Shown here: positions 1 to 9,179 of the stretch, in pieces
Layout of the letters: every line of letters begins with the position of its first letter
Position numbering within the stretch: position 1 is the stretch's first letter
Assembly (NCBI RefSeq): GCF_014654725.1
Contig: NZ_JACVZV010000019.1
Span: forward strand, 1-43,314
Direction: 5' to 3'
DNA: 43,314 nucleotides
Source of the DNA: Vulcanococcus sp. Clear-D1
GTDB taxonomy: Bacteria; Cyanobacteriota; Cyanobacteriia; PCC-6307; Cyanobiaceae
Program-made: the position numbers and the translations under genes
Notes under the pieces: model-generated
What the model was told of the DNA's origin: nothing
What the model saw: only the letters and a program-made list of their open reading frames with translations
The model's database searches: none

Positions 1-113
1 AGCCGAATTTTTGGGCCACCACGCTGCTCAAACCAGCGTTGTCCAGAGATTCCCTTAGCAAGATAAGGACGATTGTCGTTATCGACCAGATGGATCGTTG
101 ACAGCTCAGGCAT
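1..113 (-). CDS. Start of an unidentified gene, truncated by the window edge
   Basis: An ATG at 113-111 overlaps the TGA stop of the upstream giant gene (TGATG). The frame stays open to the window edge and gives about 37 residues, beginning MPELSTIHLVDNDNRPYLAK. The tight overlap suggests translational coupling with the giant protein. The peptide looks like ordinary protein and has no signal peptide. I do not recognise the family. An alternative is that this is the continuation of the giant protein after another frameshift, but a start codon placed exactly at the stop favours a separate gene. Confidence 0.45.
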   Translation of the reverse strand, partial: MPELSTIHLVDNDNRPYLAKGISGQRWFEQRGGPKIR

Positions 114-3100
114 CAGACGGTGAATCCAGCGTCCTGCAACAGATTAAGAGCCGCTGTTGGTAGCCAGGCGATCTCAAGCTGGTCGAGCACGCCAACGACG
201 GCCTTAGGATCGAATTGCTCCCAGTCGATCGCCTGATAGATCGCCTTGGGATCGTCGGCGAGGCGGACCTCCTTCCAATCAACAACGGATGGGATGAAGA
301 AGGGTGAACGGGATGCCTCGACGAAGTCCACACGATCCCACTGGATTTGTTTGCGCTGCTTGGAGCGGAGCTGATCGTAATCCACCTGATCCCAGTCCAC
401 CGCTTCATAAAACGTCGAGGTGAGCTCAGGACTCTTGTGGATCTTGGACAACACACCGAAATCAAGTAGCACATCACCCGTTCGACCCAAACGATCGAGT
501 CCATCCTTGATCGCAGCGGGAGAATCTATCGGTGCAAGAGGATCACCAAACAGCGCGTCTCGGGCGTCGGGATTAAGACTCGACACCTTGAAGCGCAACG
601 GGTACGCATCGACGCCGGATGCAACAAGGGCAGCTTGCAGGGGCGCAACACGCTCGGCCGTCAGGCTGGTCGGATCAAAAGCCTTGGCCTCAAAACCCTT
701 CAGCCGACTCAGGAAGCTAATGCTGGCCTCGGCCTCAGGCAAACCATCCACCAACAGGTCGTAGCCATAGAGAGAACCCACCTCAGACCCACGGATATCG
801 ATGAAGTAGCGACCAGCGGCCGGAGGGATCCACCACAATCCGACACCGTCCTGGTCCTCAATCTCGAGCAGAGGCTTGGGGGATAGGGTCTGATCATCAG
901 CAACTGCGTACACGGATGCAGAAATCTCTCCGTACCCATCGTCGAGCCAATCGAGCTCCGGCAACACAACAGGCGATGGAACACCGGCCAACGAACGATC
1001 GACCGAAACAGGTGTGAGCGACGGGGCCAGATCCAGGTCCAGCCAATCCTGGGCAAAAAGGCTGAGAGCGTTGCTCTTCTCGTTGAAATCAAGAAGGGCG
1101 TCGATCTGCAACACGTCATCCGGACCAGCAAGCTGATCGCTGAAACTGATCAGCTTGCTTCCCAGCGGCACTCGGGCGAGCCGTTTGGGATCGCTCAAGC
1201 TAGGAGCATCAAATCCATAGGTGATCAGAGCTGCTGTATCCAACCTGCTGGTGCCCTTTTGGCCGAAATAATCGATCACATAGTTGTAGGGCTTAGTGAG
1301 ATCAAGCTTGGCCACTGGCAGAAGGCTCGTCTTCGAGCCAAGCTGATCGAGATTCACGTTTAAATCGAACGACTCCAACACAACACCATCTGCAATGATC
1401 TGGCATTCCGCGAAGACAGTCAGATTCTTGATCAAGGCTTCTTGATCTACAAAGCTCAAGGTCTGAGGGTTGTACCAATCACCAAGGCTCGACCGCGCCG
1501 CAGCATCCACCTGAAGCGAAACATCCATGGGACTGGACGGGAGCACAGGAACTGGCACTCCGACCTGATCCAAATCAAATGCTGAGGCCAGGATGCGCGG
1601 GTCGTCGATACCAATCACCAGCTCCACAAGGTCGAGTGGGTGAATAAATTGATGCTCTTGCCAGTCAGGAGGGATTTGCAGAATTTCGAGATTCAGACCC
1701 GGCCTGGGCTGCGTAAGATAGGTCTTCGTATCCAACGAGTAGACACCGCGGCCATACGTAAACGCGAAAAGCTGATCATCCCGCTGGTCGTAAGCCAGGT
1801 TGGCCACGCGCGTGGTTGGCAGGTTGTCGTTGTAAGTGCCACCAATCTTTTGCCAGGCAGCACCCGGCACGTGTGTCAACAACTTGTACACGCCATCGCC
1901 TGTGGCGGAATAGATCGTATGAGAATCAACCACAATCACATCATTGTTCTGACCCGCGACCGGCAGAAAAGCGGCATCTGGCACGGGCGAACCAGAGACA
2001 AAGCGCGTGATTTCCGGGAACGTGCGCTCCCGATGAGCGATCGCGACAAAGCCATTACCAGATTGATAAAAGTCGTTCGAATCCGCATGGCTAAATGCCA
2101 GCGATGCGACAGCACCTCCACGTGGATTGAATGCAATATTCTGAGCATCCGCATCCACTGGTTGATCGACAAGCTCCAAGGCTCTACGCACGAGCAGGGC
2201 TTCACCACTGGCGAAACCAATCAACAAGGTTTGACCCGATAAGTCCCAGGGAGCGAACGCAAAGGAGGTGATCGCTGATGATCCAGAGCTGCCCAGGGTG
2301 TCACATCGCAGCTGATCTAAATCAACCGTACGCCAATAATCAGCCCTAGCGACATTGCTGGAATCAAAAACATTGGGGTAGACATAGATGCGGCTTCGAT
2401 CGGCGAGGCCGATCATGGAGCGCTTGGCAGGGTGCTGCTCTGCAGGGAAATAAAAGCTGGCACCGTCGGAATAAGCAGGGCCGAATTGCACGGCGGTGTC
2501 ACCGCCGTTAAACGAAACATTAACAGCAGGCTGCACATATTCCTTCACATCGATCGTGAGTCGCGGCGATGAATCAACCGTTGCCACATCCATACTCACA
2601 TAATCGATCTCGCCGTTTTCTCTCATGATCTCTAGATAGAGATTGCCACCATTGGAAGCAAGAAAATCTGCGATATCGCGCTGCGTGGTTGCCGTTGAAG
2701 CCAGCATGGCCGTGAAGGCAGGCGCTGCACTGTTGCCTGGCGACCCAATCCAACGCAGATTGAGATTGGTGATCTGAGCACGCCCACCCGTTAACGCACG
2801 ACGGAAGTGATCTGCGATGGCAGCCTGATCGCCAGAAATAACAGCCTGATCGCCGGAAATGGGCTGGAACAAGGGCAGCCGCTGGGCCCAAATATCAGCA
2901 CCAGCCGATGGAGGATCCGATCCATTGTCGATCAGAACAGCATGTGTTTTGAAAAGTGTGGCAACAATGTTGCCTGAAACGGTTCCGGTCCAGTTACGTG
3001 GGCCATTGAGTTGCCAGATGGGCACGGTTGCATGATCAGACGCATTGCCAAGTGAGACCTCATCAAGCATCCGGTAGGCCGTTCGCTTGGCAAATTGATT

Positions 3101-4903
3101 GGTAAACGCCAACAGTGCATCTGAATCACCGAAGAAGCCTGCACCACCATCGCCATTGCTCACGAGATACGGCGTGTAACGATCCATCGACCCAACACTG
3201 ATGCCGTTATCCTGTGCACCGGTAATCCAGCGATTGCCTCTCGCATTGAGGGAGCCGCCTTGGTAGAGGTTCGTAACGAGGTCAGTATTCAGATTCTCCC
3301 AATTGGCTGGATAAAAGCCAAGGGCAGGCAACATTTCTAGTCCAAAAGGCCCAATGGGAGACGCTGGATTAAAGCCGCCGCCCTCAATATCCCGGCGAAA
3401 CTCACCCCACGTGTACGATTCACCCAGCCCCTTCAGCAGGATGGACTCGGCGCCATCATCCGGATTGGCGAGAAAACGGTTAAGCCCCCCATCGTTACCA
3501 TAGTAAAGATAAGAACCATCCGTATAGAGTAATTGCGCGTCGGCATGGGTTTTGTTATTAAACGATCCAGCAGCATCCAGAAAAGCGCTTAGGCTTTGCC
3601 GGTCGGCTGCACTTCCGCGACCGGTTTGAGCCCAAAGATCAAGGGCGACTCTCGACAGGCCAGAGCTTCCAGGCGATAAAACACTACCCGTGCCATCAGG
3701 ACGCTGCACATAAGAATTAAAACCGGCAGGATCCCAATGCAAATTGACGCCCCTTTCCTGAGGCTGGCGGACCGACACGGATGGATGAAGAAGATAGCCA
3801 AGCGTGGTGGCTCCCACATAAACCTTGTCAGGGAAGACGGGATCCACAAGTAACTCATTGGTATGAAACCACTGATTACCTCCCTCGATCGCAGTCCCCT
3901 GCCCAAGGGCATCCCACAGACTGGAACGGAAAACAGTTTTGGTGGCATCCGCTGGATCGGGGATGCTGTATCCCCATGCCATCCACTGAGTTGAGCGATC
4001 AAGCGCCGTAAAAACGCCCGGGCTCACCGCTGTGACCGTTGAACCAGAAAAATCTCGGTCGATATCTAACGAATAGAGTGTCGCCAGACCTGGATCCGCT
4101 GTCTCGTCAGGGAAACCATCATCGTCTGGACTAGCGAGAAGATACAGTCGGAATTGTCCGCGACCGAGGTCAGCCGTATCAATCCTGAAATTGGTAGATG
4201 TGATCGGCAGGGATAGGCGACTAGTCGTGCTACTAGCAAGGTCGATCAGAAAGAGTTGATTCAGATCCGACAAACCGAGAAGACGATCGGGGTCACCAGG
4301 GATCGGCTTGAGCTGTGTATAAGTTCGAGCGTCAGGACCGTTGGACCAATTGCCAGCGAGCAAGTCGCTCCATCCCCTTGAGATGTCATACAGCTGCAGG
4401 CCACTATCCGTGGCCAGAATCACGTGATCACCTACTTGGAGCGTGTCTCGCACAACACTCCTCGCTACCGACGTGGAACGATTCCACATGACACCGGAAT
4501 CGAGTGAATAAAGGGTCTCCGTACCACCTGCCGAATCAGAAAAAGCAACCATCAGAGTGTCTGCTGAGGCAGAACTACGCAGTGCCGACAAGGCGGTGAA
4601 ATTCATCGGTGCCCTCCTTGCACCGCGATCCTGATCACTCACCTGCGTCCAGCTCACTCCGCCATCACTGGAAGACCAGAGGCCGGCATTCTTCAAACCC
4701 AGAATGAGATGATCAGGGCGAGCTGGATCAACGGCAATGGACTGGGGCCGACCTGCATTCAACGCACCAAACCATCTCGTGTGATCCAGGAGTGTGCCGA
4801 TCTGGCTAGGGGAATCTTGAGACAGAACCCAATCACGTTGATGAAATCTGGCACCCTCGCCGATCTTGCTCATCAGCGATGGATCCACTCCATCGCTCAC
4901 CAC
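113..4903 (-). CDS. Giant beta-propeller (VPS10/BNR-like) surface protein, main reading frame
   Basis: 1596 residues from a GTG at 4903, but the frame is open up to a TGA at 5183-5185 and the upstream codons read as good protein, so the true N-terminus is in the fragment at 5011-5565. The N-terminal two thirds carry motifs of sialidase/VPS10-type propellers: SIAVDPARPDHLILGLKNAG, SSSDGGVSW, a QDNG loop and a late TYGRGVYSLD blade. Around residues 1370-1440 is a segment like a peptidase pre-C-terminal beta-sandwich (GLWWIPPAAGRYFIDIRG). The last 110 residues hold repeated Trp-Asp motifs (VDWDQVDYDQL, QWDRVDFVEASRS, VDWKEV, IDWEQFD). No transmembrane segment is seen. A cell-surface or exported role is inferred from the architecture; function and substrate are unknown. 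Confidence 0.75.
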   Translation of the reverse strand: MVSDGVDPSLMSKIGEGARFHQRDWVLSQDSPSQIGTLLDHTRWFGALNAGRPQSIAVDPARPDHLILGLKNAGLWSSSDGGVSWTQVSDQDRGARRAPMNFTALSALRSSASADTLMVAFSDSAGGTETLYSLDSGVMWNRSTSVARSVVRDTLQVGDHVILATDSGLQLYDISRGWSDLLAGNWSNGPDARTYTQLKPIPGDPDRLLGLSDLNQLFLIDLASSTTSRLSLPITSTNFRIDTADLGRGQFRLYLLASPDDDGFPDETADPGLATLYSLDIDRDFSGSTVTAVSPGVFTALDRSTQWMAWGYSIPDPADATKTVFRSSLWDALGQGTAIEGGNQWFHTNELLVDPVFPDKVYVGATTLGYLLHPSVSVRQPQERGVNLHWDPAGFNSYVQRPDGTGSVLSPGSSGLSRVALDLWAQTGRGSAADRQSLSAFLDAAGSFNNKTHADAQLLYTDGSYLYYGNDGGLNRFLANPDDGAESILLKGLGESYTWGEFRRDIEGGGFNPASPIGPFGLEMLPALGFYPANWENLNTDLVTNLYQGGSLNARGNRWITGAQDNGISVGSMDRYTPYLVSNGDGGAGFFGDSDALLAFTNQFAKRTAYRMLDEVSLGNASDHATVPIWQLNGPRNWTGTVSGNIVATLFKTHAVLIDNGSDPPSAGADIWAQRLPLFQPISGDQAVISGDQAAIADHFRRALTGGRAQITNLNLRWIGSPGNSAAPAFTAMLASTATTQRDIADFLASNGGNLYLEIMRENGEIDYVSMDVATVDSSPRLTIDVKEYVQPAVNVSFNGGDTAVQFGPAYSDGASFYFPAEQHPAKRSMIGLADRSRIYVYPNVFDSSNVARADYWRTVDLDQLRCDTLGSSGSSAITSFAFAPWDLSGQTLLIGFASGEALLVRRALELVDQPVDADAQNIAFNPRGGAVASLAFSHADSNDFYQSGNGFVAIAHRERTFPEITRFVSGSPVPDAAFLPVAGQNNDVIVVDSHTIYSATGDGVYKLLTHVPGAAWQKIGGTYNDNLPTTRVANLAYDQRDDQLFAFTYGRGVYSLDTKTYLTQPRPGLNLEILQIPPDWQEHQFIHPLDLVELVIGIDDPRILASAFDLDQVGVPVPVLPSSPMDVSLQVDAAARSSLGDWYNPQTLSFVDQEALIKNLTVFAECQIIADGVVLESFDLNVNLDQLGSKTSLLPVAKLDLTKPYNYVIDYFGQKGTSRLDTAALITYGFDAPSLSDPKRLARVPLGSKLISFSDQLAGPDDVLQIDALLDFNEKSNALSLFAQDWLDLDLAPSLTPVSVDRSLAGVPSPVVLPELDWLDDGYGEISASVYAVADDQTLSPKPLLEIEDQDGVGLWWIPPAAGRYFIDIRGSEVGSLYGYDLLVDGLPEAEASISFLSRLKGFEAKAFDPTSLTAERVAPLQAALVASGVDAYPLRFKVSSLNPDARDALFGDPLAPIDSPAAIKDGLDRLGRTGDVLLDFGVLSKIHKSPELTSTFYEAVDWDQVDYDQLRSKQRKQIQWDRVDFVEASRSPFFIPSVVDWKEVRLADDPKAIYQAIDWEQFDPKAVVGVLDQLEIAWLPTAALNLLQDAGFTV
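2821..2862. repeat. 21-nt tandem duplication inside the giant gene
   Basis: Two adjacent 21-nt units (2821-2841 and 2842-2862) match at 18 of 21 positions. They encode a repeated ISGDQAV / ISGDQAA heptapeptide in the giant propeller protein. The unit keeps the reading frame, so it looks like a recent in-frame slippage or duplication in a surface loop. Confidence 0.8.
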
Positions 4904-5010
4904 AACATCAAAGACTCCCTGGCCAAATAAACCTTCGAGTTGTTTGGATGCTTGCGCGGTCCAGGTCTCGGCAGAGAGTCCGCCGAGCGAATCAGCTGAA
5001 CCCCGATCAG

Positions 5011-5565
5011 TCAGCGAGAAGTTATAAAGCGCTCGGGCAGCTGGCTTCGAGAGTGTGCTGACGTCGTCAATCCCAGACCAATCACCACGGGCCAGCTGTT
5101 GAAGCAGCTCCCAAGACGCAACAAACGACTTCTCAGGCGTGAATCCATTGAGGTCAACAGTCCCAACTTCACGCCAGTCCGATCAACAACCTTGGCAGAA
5201 AGGTTGTTCTTACCAAGCGTCCATGTCGTACCCGCAAGTTGTTGATCAACCAGTGCCAGAACATCCAGCGATGTTCTGAGCTGGCTCAGCTGCGCCGCAA
5301 ACAGGACATCCGCCACGCTGGCGCGCTCCTGATCGGTGAGCCTAGCCAACCACTTCGGGTTCCAGAGTGGCGTGTCAGTCTCCGAAGTACGGAGCACGAT
5401 CAAGCCATTGGGGGCCTTCACCAGGTAACCGGCTGCTGCACGGGTGGCCCCGCGAGTCTCTGTAGCCACGAAGGGGGCCTCTTGGTCCTGAAGGCGGTTC
5501 AGAACTGCATCAGCTACGGCCCAGGACGCATTAGAGAGATAGCGCAGTAGCTGCTTGGAATCCAT
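5011..5565 (-). pseudogene. Frameshifted N-terminal part of the giant surface protein
   Basis: The frame starts at ATG 5565 (MDSKQLLRYLSNASWAVADA) and ends at 5011. Its first ~134 residues read as genuine protein up to DRTGVKLG. After that the product becomes Arg/Leu/Ser-rich and loses protein character. The overlapping frame takes over with TVDLNGFTPEKSFVASWELL and joins the 1596-residue reading frame without another stop. The junction lies at the CCC run at 5162-5164 (GGG on the coding strand). Restoring one base there gives a continuous protein of roughly 1816 residues. The sequence alone cannot say whether this is a real inactivating mutation or a homopolymer sequencing error. No signal peptide is visible. 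The gene follows uvrD on the same strand after a 127-nt gap. Confidence 0.7.
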
Positions 5566-5595
5566 GACCCACAGAGCTTGAATACTCTCATTATG

Positions 5596-5605
5596 GGGTT
5601 AACCC
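5596..5605. promoter_or_regulatory. 10-bp palindrome upstream of the giant gene
   Basis: GGGTTAACCC is a perfect palindrome lying about 30 nt upstream of ATG 5565 and directly next to a CATAAT hexamer (5590-5595 read on the minus strand) that could serve as a -10 box. No convincing -35 box is present at the usual distance. The placement would suit an operator, but this is inference. Confidence 0.25.
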
Positions 5606-5634
5606 AAAAACCGCGCACCACGTGAATCAATTCA

Positions 5635-5654
5635 AAGAAAGTTAAAGCTTTCTT
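5635..5654 (-). terminator. Weak hairpin after uvrD
   Basis: AAGAAAG (5635-5641) and CTTTCTT (5648-5654) form a perfect 7-bp stem with a 6-nt loop, 38 nt past the uvrD stop. The stem is AT-rich and the U-tract is short, so it would be a poor intrinsic terminator. It may instead be an AT-rich spacer before the giant gene. Confidence 0.3.
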
Positions 5655-5692
5655 CGGGATTTAGTTGCAGGAGTCGTGCGCTCGGGACCCTG

Positions 5693-8104
5693 TCAGTCAG
5701 CGTCGAGAGCGCGAATCGGAGCCAGGCGGGGATCGAGAATCTTTGGCCCCATTCCCGCAAATTTCACGGCAATCGAGATCTTTTCACCACTACCAAACAA
5801 ATGGGTGACAACCCCCTCGCCAAAGCTGGTATGGATCAGGTGATCACCCACTGCCCAGGAGTGATCAGGATGGGGGGCTGCGGATCGCCGACGAACCGCA
5901 TTGGCAGCCGATGCAGCGGCGGCCGGATCCTCTCGATCCACCCGGGTGAGCCGCTCGAGGCGCTGCTCGCGGCGAATCGAGGCACCACCACTACGGGGCA
6001 GATCACCCTGAACAAGAGCCTCTGGCAGCTCCGACAGAAAAACCGATGGCACCGCCGGCTCACGCATGCCGCCCCAGAGCCGTCGCTCACTGGCATGAGA
6101 CAGGAAGAGTCGCTCCTTTGCACGGGTGATGCCCACATAGCAAAGGCGCCGCTCCTCCTCCAGGGCAGCAGGGTCCTCCAGTGAACGGTAGCTGGGGAAC
6201 AATCCCTGCTCCAGACCCACCAGAAACACCACAGGAAACTCCAAACCCTTGCTGGCATGCAGGGTCATCAGGGTCACCCGATCCTGATCGGTGTCTTTGG
6301 AGTCTGCGTCGCTGGCGAGAGCTGCAGAGGCCAGAAAATCATCGAGGGATCCCTCTTCATTTTCCTCCTGATACTGCAGTGCAGCATTAACGAGCTCATT
6401 TAGATTGCGACGTCGATCTTCCGCTTCGTCGGTTCCCGCAGCAATCAATTCAGACAGATAACCGCTCTTCTCCAGCACATGCTGGATCAACGCGGAGGGA
6501 GGAGCCTCCGCAGCACGGGCCTGCAACCCCTGCAGGAGCTCACTGAACTGCAGCAGTCCCTTGGTGGAACGTCCCGCTAAGGAGCGCACAGCTTCGGGAT
6601 CACTCACCACATCCCAGAGGGGAATAGCCAATTGGTTGGCGGCATCCGTCAACCGCTCAATCGTGGTCTTTCCGATGCCACGCTTGGGAACATTCAACAC
6701 CCGCAGCAAGCTAACGCTATCAGCGGGGTTAACCAAAAGCTTTAGATAAGCAAGTACATCCTTGATCTCTCGCCGATCATAAAAACGCAAACCGCCAACA
6801 ACGAGATAGGGGATTCCCCAACGCACCAGCGATTCCTCCATCGCGCGAGACTGAGCATTGGTGCGATACAAAACAGCCATATCACCCCAACTCAGATCTG
6901 GATGAGCGGCTTCGAGCATGCGCATCCGGTGCACCACAGCCTCTGCCTCGGCGATCTCATCGTCGCAGCGGGTCAGGCTGATCAACTCGCCTTCACCACG
7001 CGTGGGTCGAAGAACTTTGTCAATCCGCTCTGAGTTATGCGCAATCAAGGCATTCGCGGCCTCAAGAATGGTGGCTGTCGAGCGGTAATTGTCCTCCAAC
7101 TTCACCATGGTGTTGGTCACATCATCAGGAGCCCCATCACCAAAGTCGTCCTGAAAACCCATCAGGATGGTGAAATCAGCTGCACGGAAGCTGTAGATAC
7201 TCTGATCGGCATCACCAACCACGAACACCGAGCGACCACTCCAATCATCGAAAGCCTCAGGATCGCGTCCATCGGTCGCGAGTAACTTGATCAGCTCGTA
7301 CTGGGTGCGATTGGTGTCCTGATACTCATCCACCAACACATGGCGGAAGCGCCGATGCCAGTAGTGGCGAACCTGCTCGTTCTGGCGCAACAACTGCACC
7401 GGCAACAACAGTAGATCGTCGAAGTCGAGCGCGTTGTTGGCGGCCAGGGCACGCCGATAGCGCCGATAGGTTTCGGCCATGAGCTTGCCGCGCTGCCCAC
7501 CGGCATCAGCCTCAAGCTCTTCGGGCATCCAGCCTTGGTTCTTGGCACCGCTGATCGCCCAACGCACCTTCTTGGGCTCAAATCGCTTGGGGTCCAAACC
7601 CAGGTCCTGGGTCACAATTTCTTTCACCAGGCTTTGCGCATCGCCTTCGTCGTAGATCGAAAATTGACGCGTCCAACTCAGGCCTTCTGGATCGCGAAAC
7701 TTATCAATATCGAAACGCAGCAGCCGGGCAAACAAAGCGTGAAATGTGCCAATCCATAAATCCTTGATCACCTCGCGGTAAATCCTGGATCGCAGCTGGC
7801 GTTGCTCAACAGCTGGCAGCGTGCTCCAGGGCTGACCGAACTGGCTTTGCGCCAACTTCTGAGCTAAGAGCAGCTCCAACCGCTCCTTCATCTCCCGAGC
7901 GGCCTTATTGGTAAAGGTGACAGCCAGAAGCTCAGCCGGATCAACACCATGGTGCCCAATCAGATGAGCGATGCGATGGGTGAGGGCCCGTGTCTTGCCG
8001 CTACCCGCACCAGCCACCACCAACAAAGGACCGGTGTGATGGTCCACTGCTTTGCGTTGGGCATCGTTAAGGCCAGATAGAAAGCTCAATGACGACTGCG
8101 GCAT
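5693..8104 (-). CDS. uvrD: UvrD/PcrA-type superfamily 1 DNA helicase
   Basis: About 803 residues, the usual size for UvrD/PcrA/Rep. It is an ATP-driven 3'-5' DNA helicase used in excision and mismatch repair and in clearing replication forks. Walker A is AGAGSGKT at residues 31-38. A DEYQDTN Walker B/motif II, GDADQSIYSFR (motif III), and VTLMTLHASKGLEFPVVFL with VGITRAKERLFL (motifs V-VI) follow. The C-terminal 60 residues (VGDHLIHTSFGEGVV...) match the Tudor-like tail of PcrA/UvrD. I use the ATG at 8104 (MPQSSLSFLSGLN); a TTG at 8134 would add ten residues unlike the family. The upstream glycosyltransferase ends 34 nt before this start on the same strand, so the two may be cotranscribed. 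UvrD and PcrA cannot be separated by sequence alone. Confidence 0.95.
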   Translation of the reverse strand: MPQSSLSFLSGLNDAQRKAVDHHTGPLLVVAGAGSGKTRALTHRIAHLIGHHGVDPAELLAVTFTNKAAREMKERLELLLAQKLAQSQFGQPWSTLPAVEQRQLRSRIYREVIKDLWIGTFHALFARLLRFDIDKFRDPEGLSWTRQFSIYDEGDAQSLVKEIVTQDLGLDPKRFEPKKVRWAISGAKNQGWMPEELEADAGGQRGKLMAETYRRYRRALAANNALDFDDLLLLPVQLLRQNEQVRHYWHRRFRHVLVDEYQDTNRTQYELIKLLATDGRDPEAFDDWSGRSVFVVGDADQSIYSFRAADFTILMGFQDDFGDGAPDDVTNTMVKLEDNYRSTATILEAANALIAHNSERIDKVLRPTRGEGELISLTRCDDEIAEAEAVVHRMRMLEAAHPDLSWGDMAVLYRTNAQSRAMEESLVRWGIPYLVVGGLRFYDRREIKDVLAYLKLLVNPADSVSLLRVLNVPKRGIGKTTIERLTDAANQLAIPLWDVVSDPEAVRSLAGRSTKGLLQFSELLQGLQARAAEAPPSALIQHVLEKSGYLSELIAAGTDEAEDRRRNLNELVNAALQYQEENEEGSLDDFLASAALASDADSKDTDQDRVTLMTLHASKGLEFPVVFLVGLEQGLFPSYRSLEDPAALEEERRLCYVGITRAKERLFLSHASERRLWGGMREPAVPSVFLSELPEALVQGDLPRSGGASIRREQRLERLTRVDREDPAAAASAANAVRRRSAAPHPDHSWAVGDHLIHTSFGEGVVTHLFGSGEKISIAVKFAGMGPKILDPRLAPIRALDAD

Positions 8105-8138
8105 GCATGGTCTTGCACCAACTCTAAGGTTCAAAGCA

Positions 8139-9134
8139 TCACGTGAGTCGCCACCGCATCAAACCGGCATCCATGAGTTGCGCCGCACTCGCAAAACGCC
8201 TGGAGGTGGAATCGGTGAGAGCCGCGTCTCGGAGCCGAGACCGCTCAAAAAGCTCCGCATAACAGGCATATTTACGACTGCCCTGCGAATGAGACCCAAG
8301 GGCGATCGCCATCTCTGTTCGCCGATAGAGATCATGGGTGAACTTGAAATGAGCGAGCGTGAGCAGGATTCTCCGGTCTGGATTGCAGCGCGTGCGATGA
8401 CTGCCCACGATCCAGTTGTTGTGATGCAGATAGAGCGGCACCTTGAACGGTGTCGTGACATACGGCTGCTTCACCCCAGCGCCACGAAAGATGCGGGTGG
8501 AGGCGGAGGGGCGAATTCCCGCCAAACCACCACGCCAGCGAAAACGGGTGAGCGGCGCATGGTCGTAGTAGGGAGCCGTAGCCAGGAGGTCCGGCAAATC
8601 CTCGGGCGTCTTCTCCTGTTCCAGATCGATCAACCGAGACGGGAAGAATTCCACAAGAGCCGCCCCAACGGTATGAATTCGATACTGCTTCAGGGCTGCC
8701 AACAATGCATCAGCATCAGGCAGTTCTGGCGGCAGCAACAGAAACTCGTCGGCATCCAACGCCAGAACGAATCGATGGTTGAGCCAGAGTTGAGGGATGT
8801 ACTGCTTGAAGAAGAAACAGGCTCGCCGCTCCATCCTGCGGCCTGCAAGATCAACGCTGAGAACAGGTTCCGCGTATGTCAAAGACGAGCGCAACAACAC
8901 ACAATCGTGTTGGGAGGCGATGTAAGCCGCTGACCCATCGCTCGAACCATCGTCGAGCAGCAGAAACTGCCGCACACCGAGGCGGCGGTGATACGCCAGA
9001 AAAGCTGGCAGGAAGAACATTTCATCGCGGATCACCGCGAACACCGCCAACCCGGGAGCCGCTCCATCCGGATCTCCCGAGACCAGCTCAAGGGCATCCC
9101 CGAAGCGGGGAAACACTCGTGCCATCACGTCCAT
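8139..9134 (-). CDS. Glycosyltransferase family 2-like protein (PF13704 type)
   Basis: 331 residues from ATG 9134 (MDVMARVF); ATG 9125 is an equally possible start. Upstream codons overlap the divergent sulfotransferase and look non-coding. The N-terminal third has the nucleotide-sugar-binding pattern DEMFFLPAFLAYHRRLGVRQFLLLDDGSSDGS, split here as DEMFFLPAFLAYHR and LLLDDGSSDGS. The DXD motif is LALDADEF at residues 124-131 (D127, D129). This matches the glycosyltransferase family recognised by EYLPEWLAYHR-like starts. The role is probably transfer of a sugar during envelope polysaccharide synthesis; donor and acceptor are not readable. It is divergent from the sulfotransferase with 45 nt between starts, which suggests a shared control region for a polysaccharide modification pair. 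uvrD follows closely. Confidence 0.85.
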   Translation of the reverse strand: MDVMARVFPRFGDALELVSGDPDGAAPGLAVFAVIRDEMFFLPAFLAYHRRLGVRQFLLLDDGSSDGSAAYIASQHDCVLLRSSLTYAEPVLSVDLAGRRMERRACFFFKQYIPQLWLNHRFVLALDADEFLLLPPELPDADALLAALKQYRIHTVGAALVEFFPSRLIDLEQEKTPEDLPDLLATAPYYDHAPLTRFRWRGGLAGIRPSASTRIFRGAGVKQPYVTTPFKVPLYLHHNNWIVGSHRTRCNPDRRILLTLAHFKFTHDLYRRTEMAIALGSHSQGSRKYACYAELFERSRLRDAALTDSTSRRFASAAQLMDAGLMRWRLT

Positions 9135-9179
9135 GCGGCAAGGGGTCACGATAGGCAGGGCCCTTCCTCCGCCAACCGC

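Noticed and set aside
5158-5185. Programmed ribosomal frameshift in the giant gene
   Set aside because: No X-XXY-YYZ slippery heptamer and no stem-loop at the right distance; a lost base in a G run explains it more simply.
8052-8933. Long plus-strand open frame opposite the glycosyltransferase at 8139-9134
   Set aside because: Arg/His/Gln-rich product with no domain; a mirror of a real gene with clear GT motifs on the other strand.
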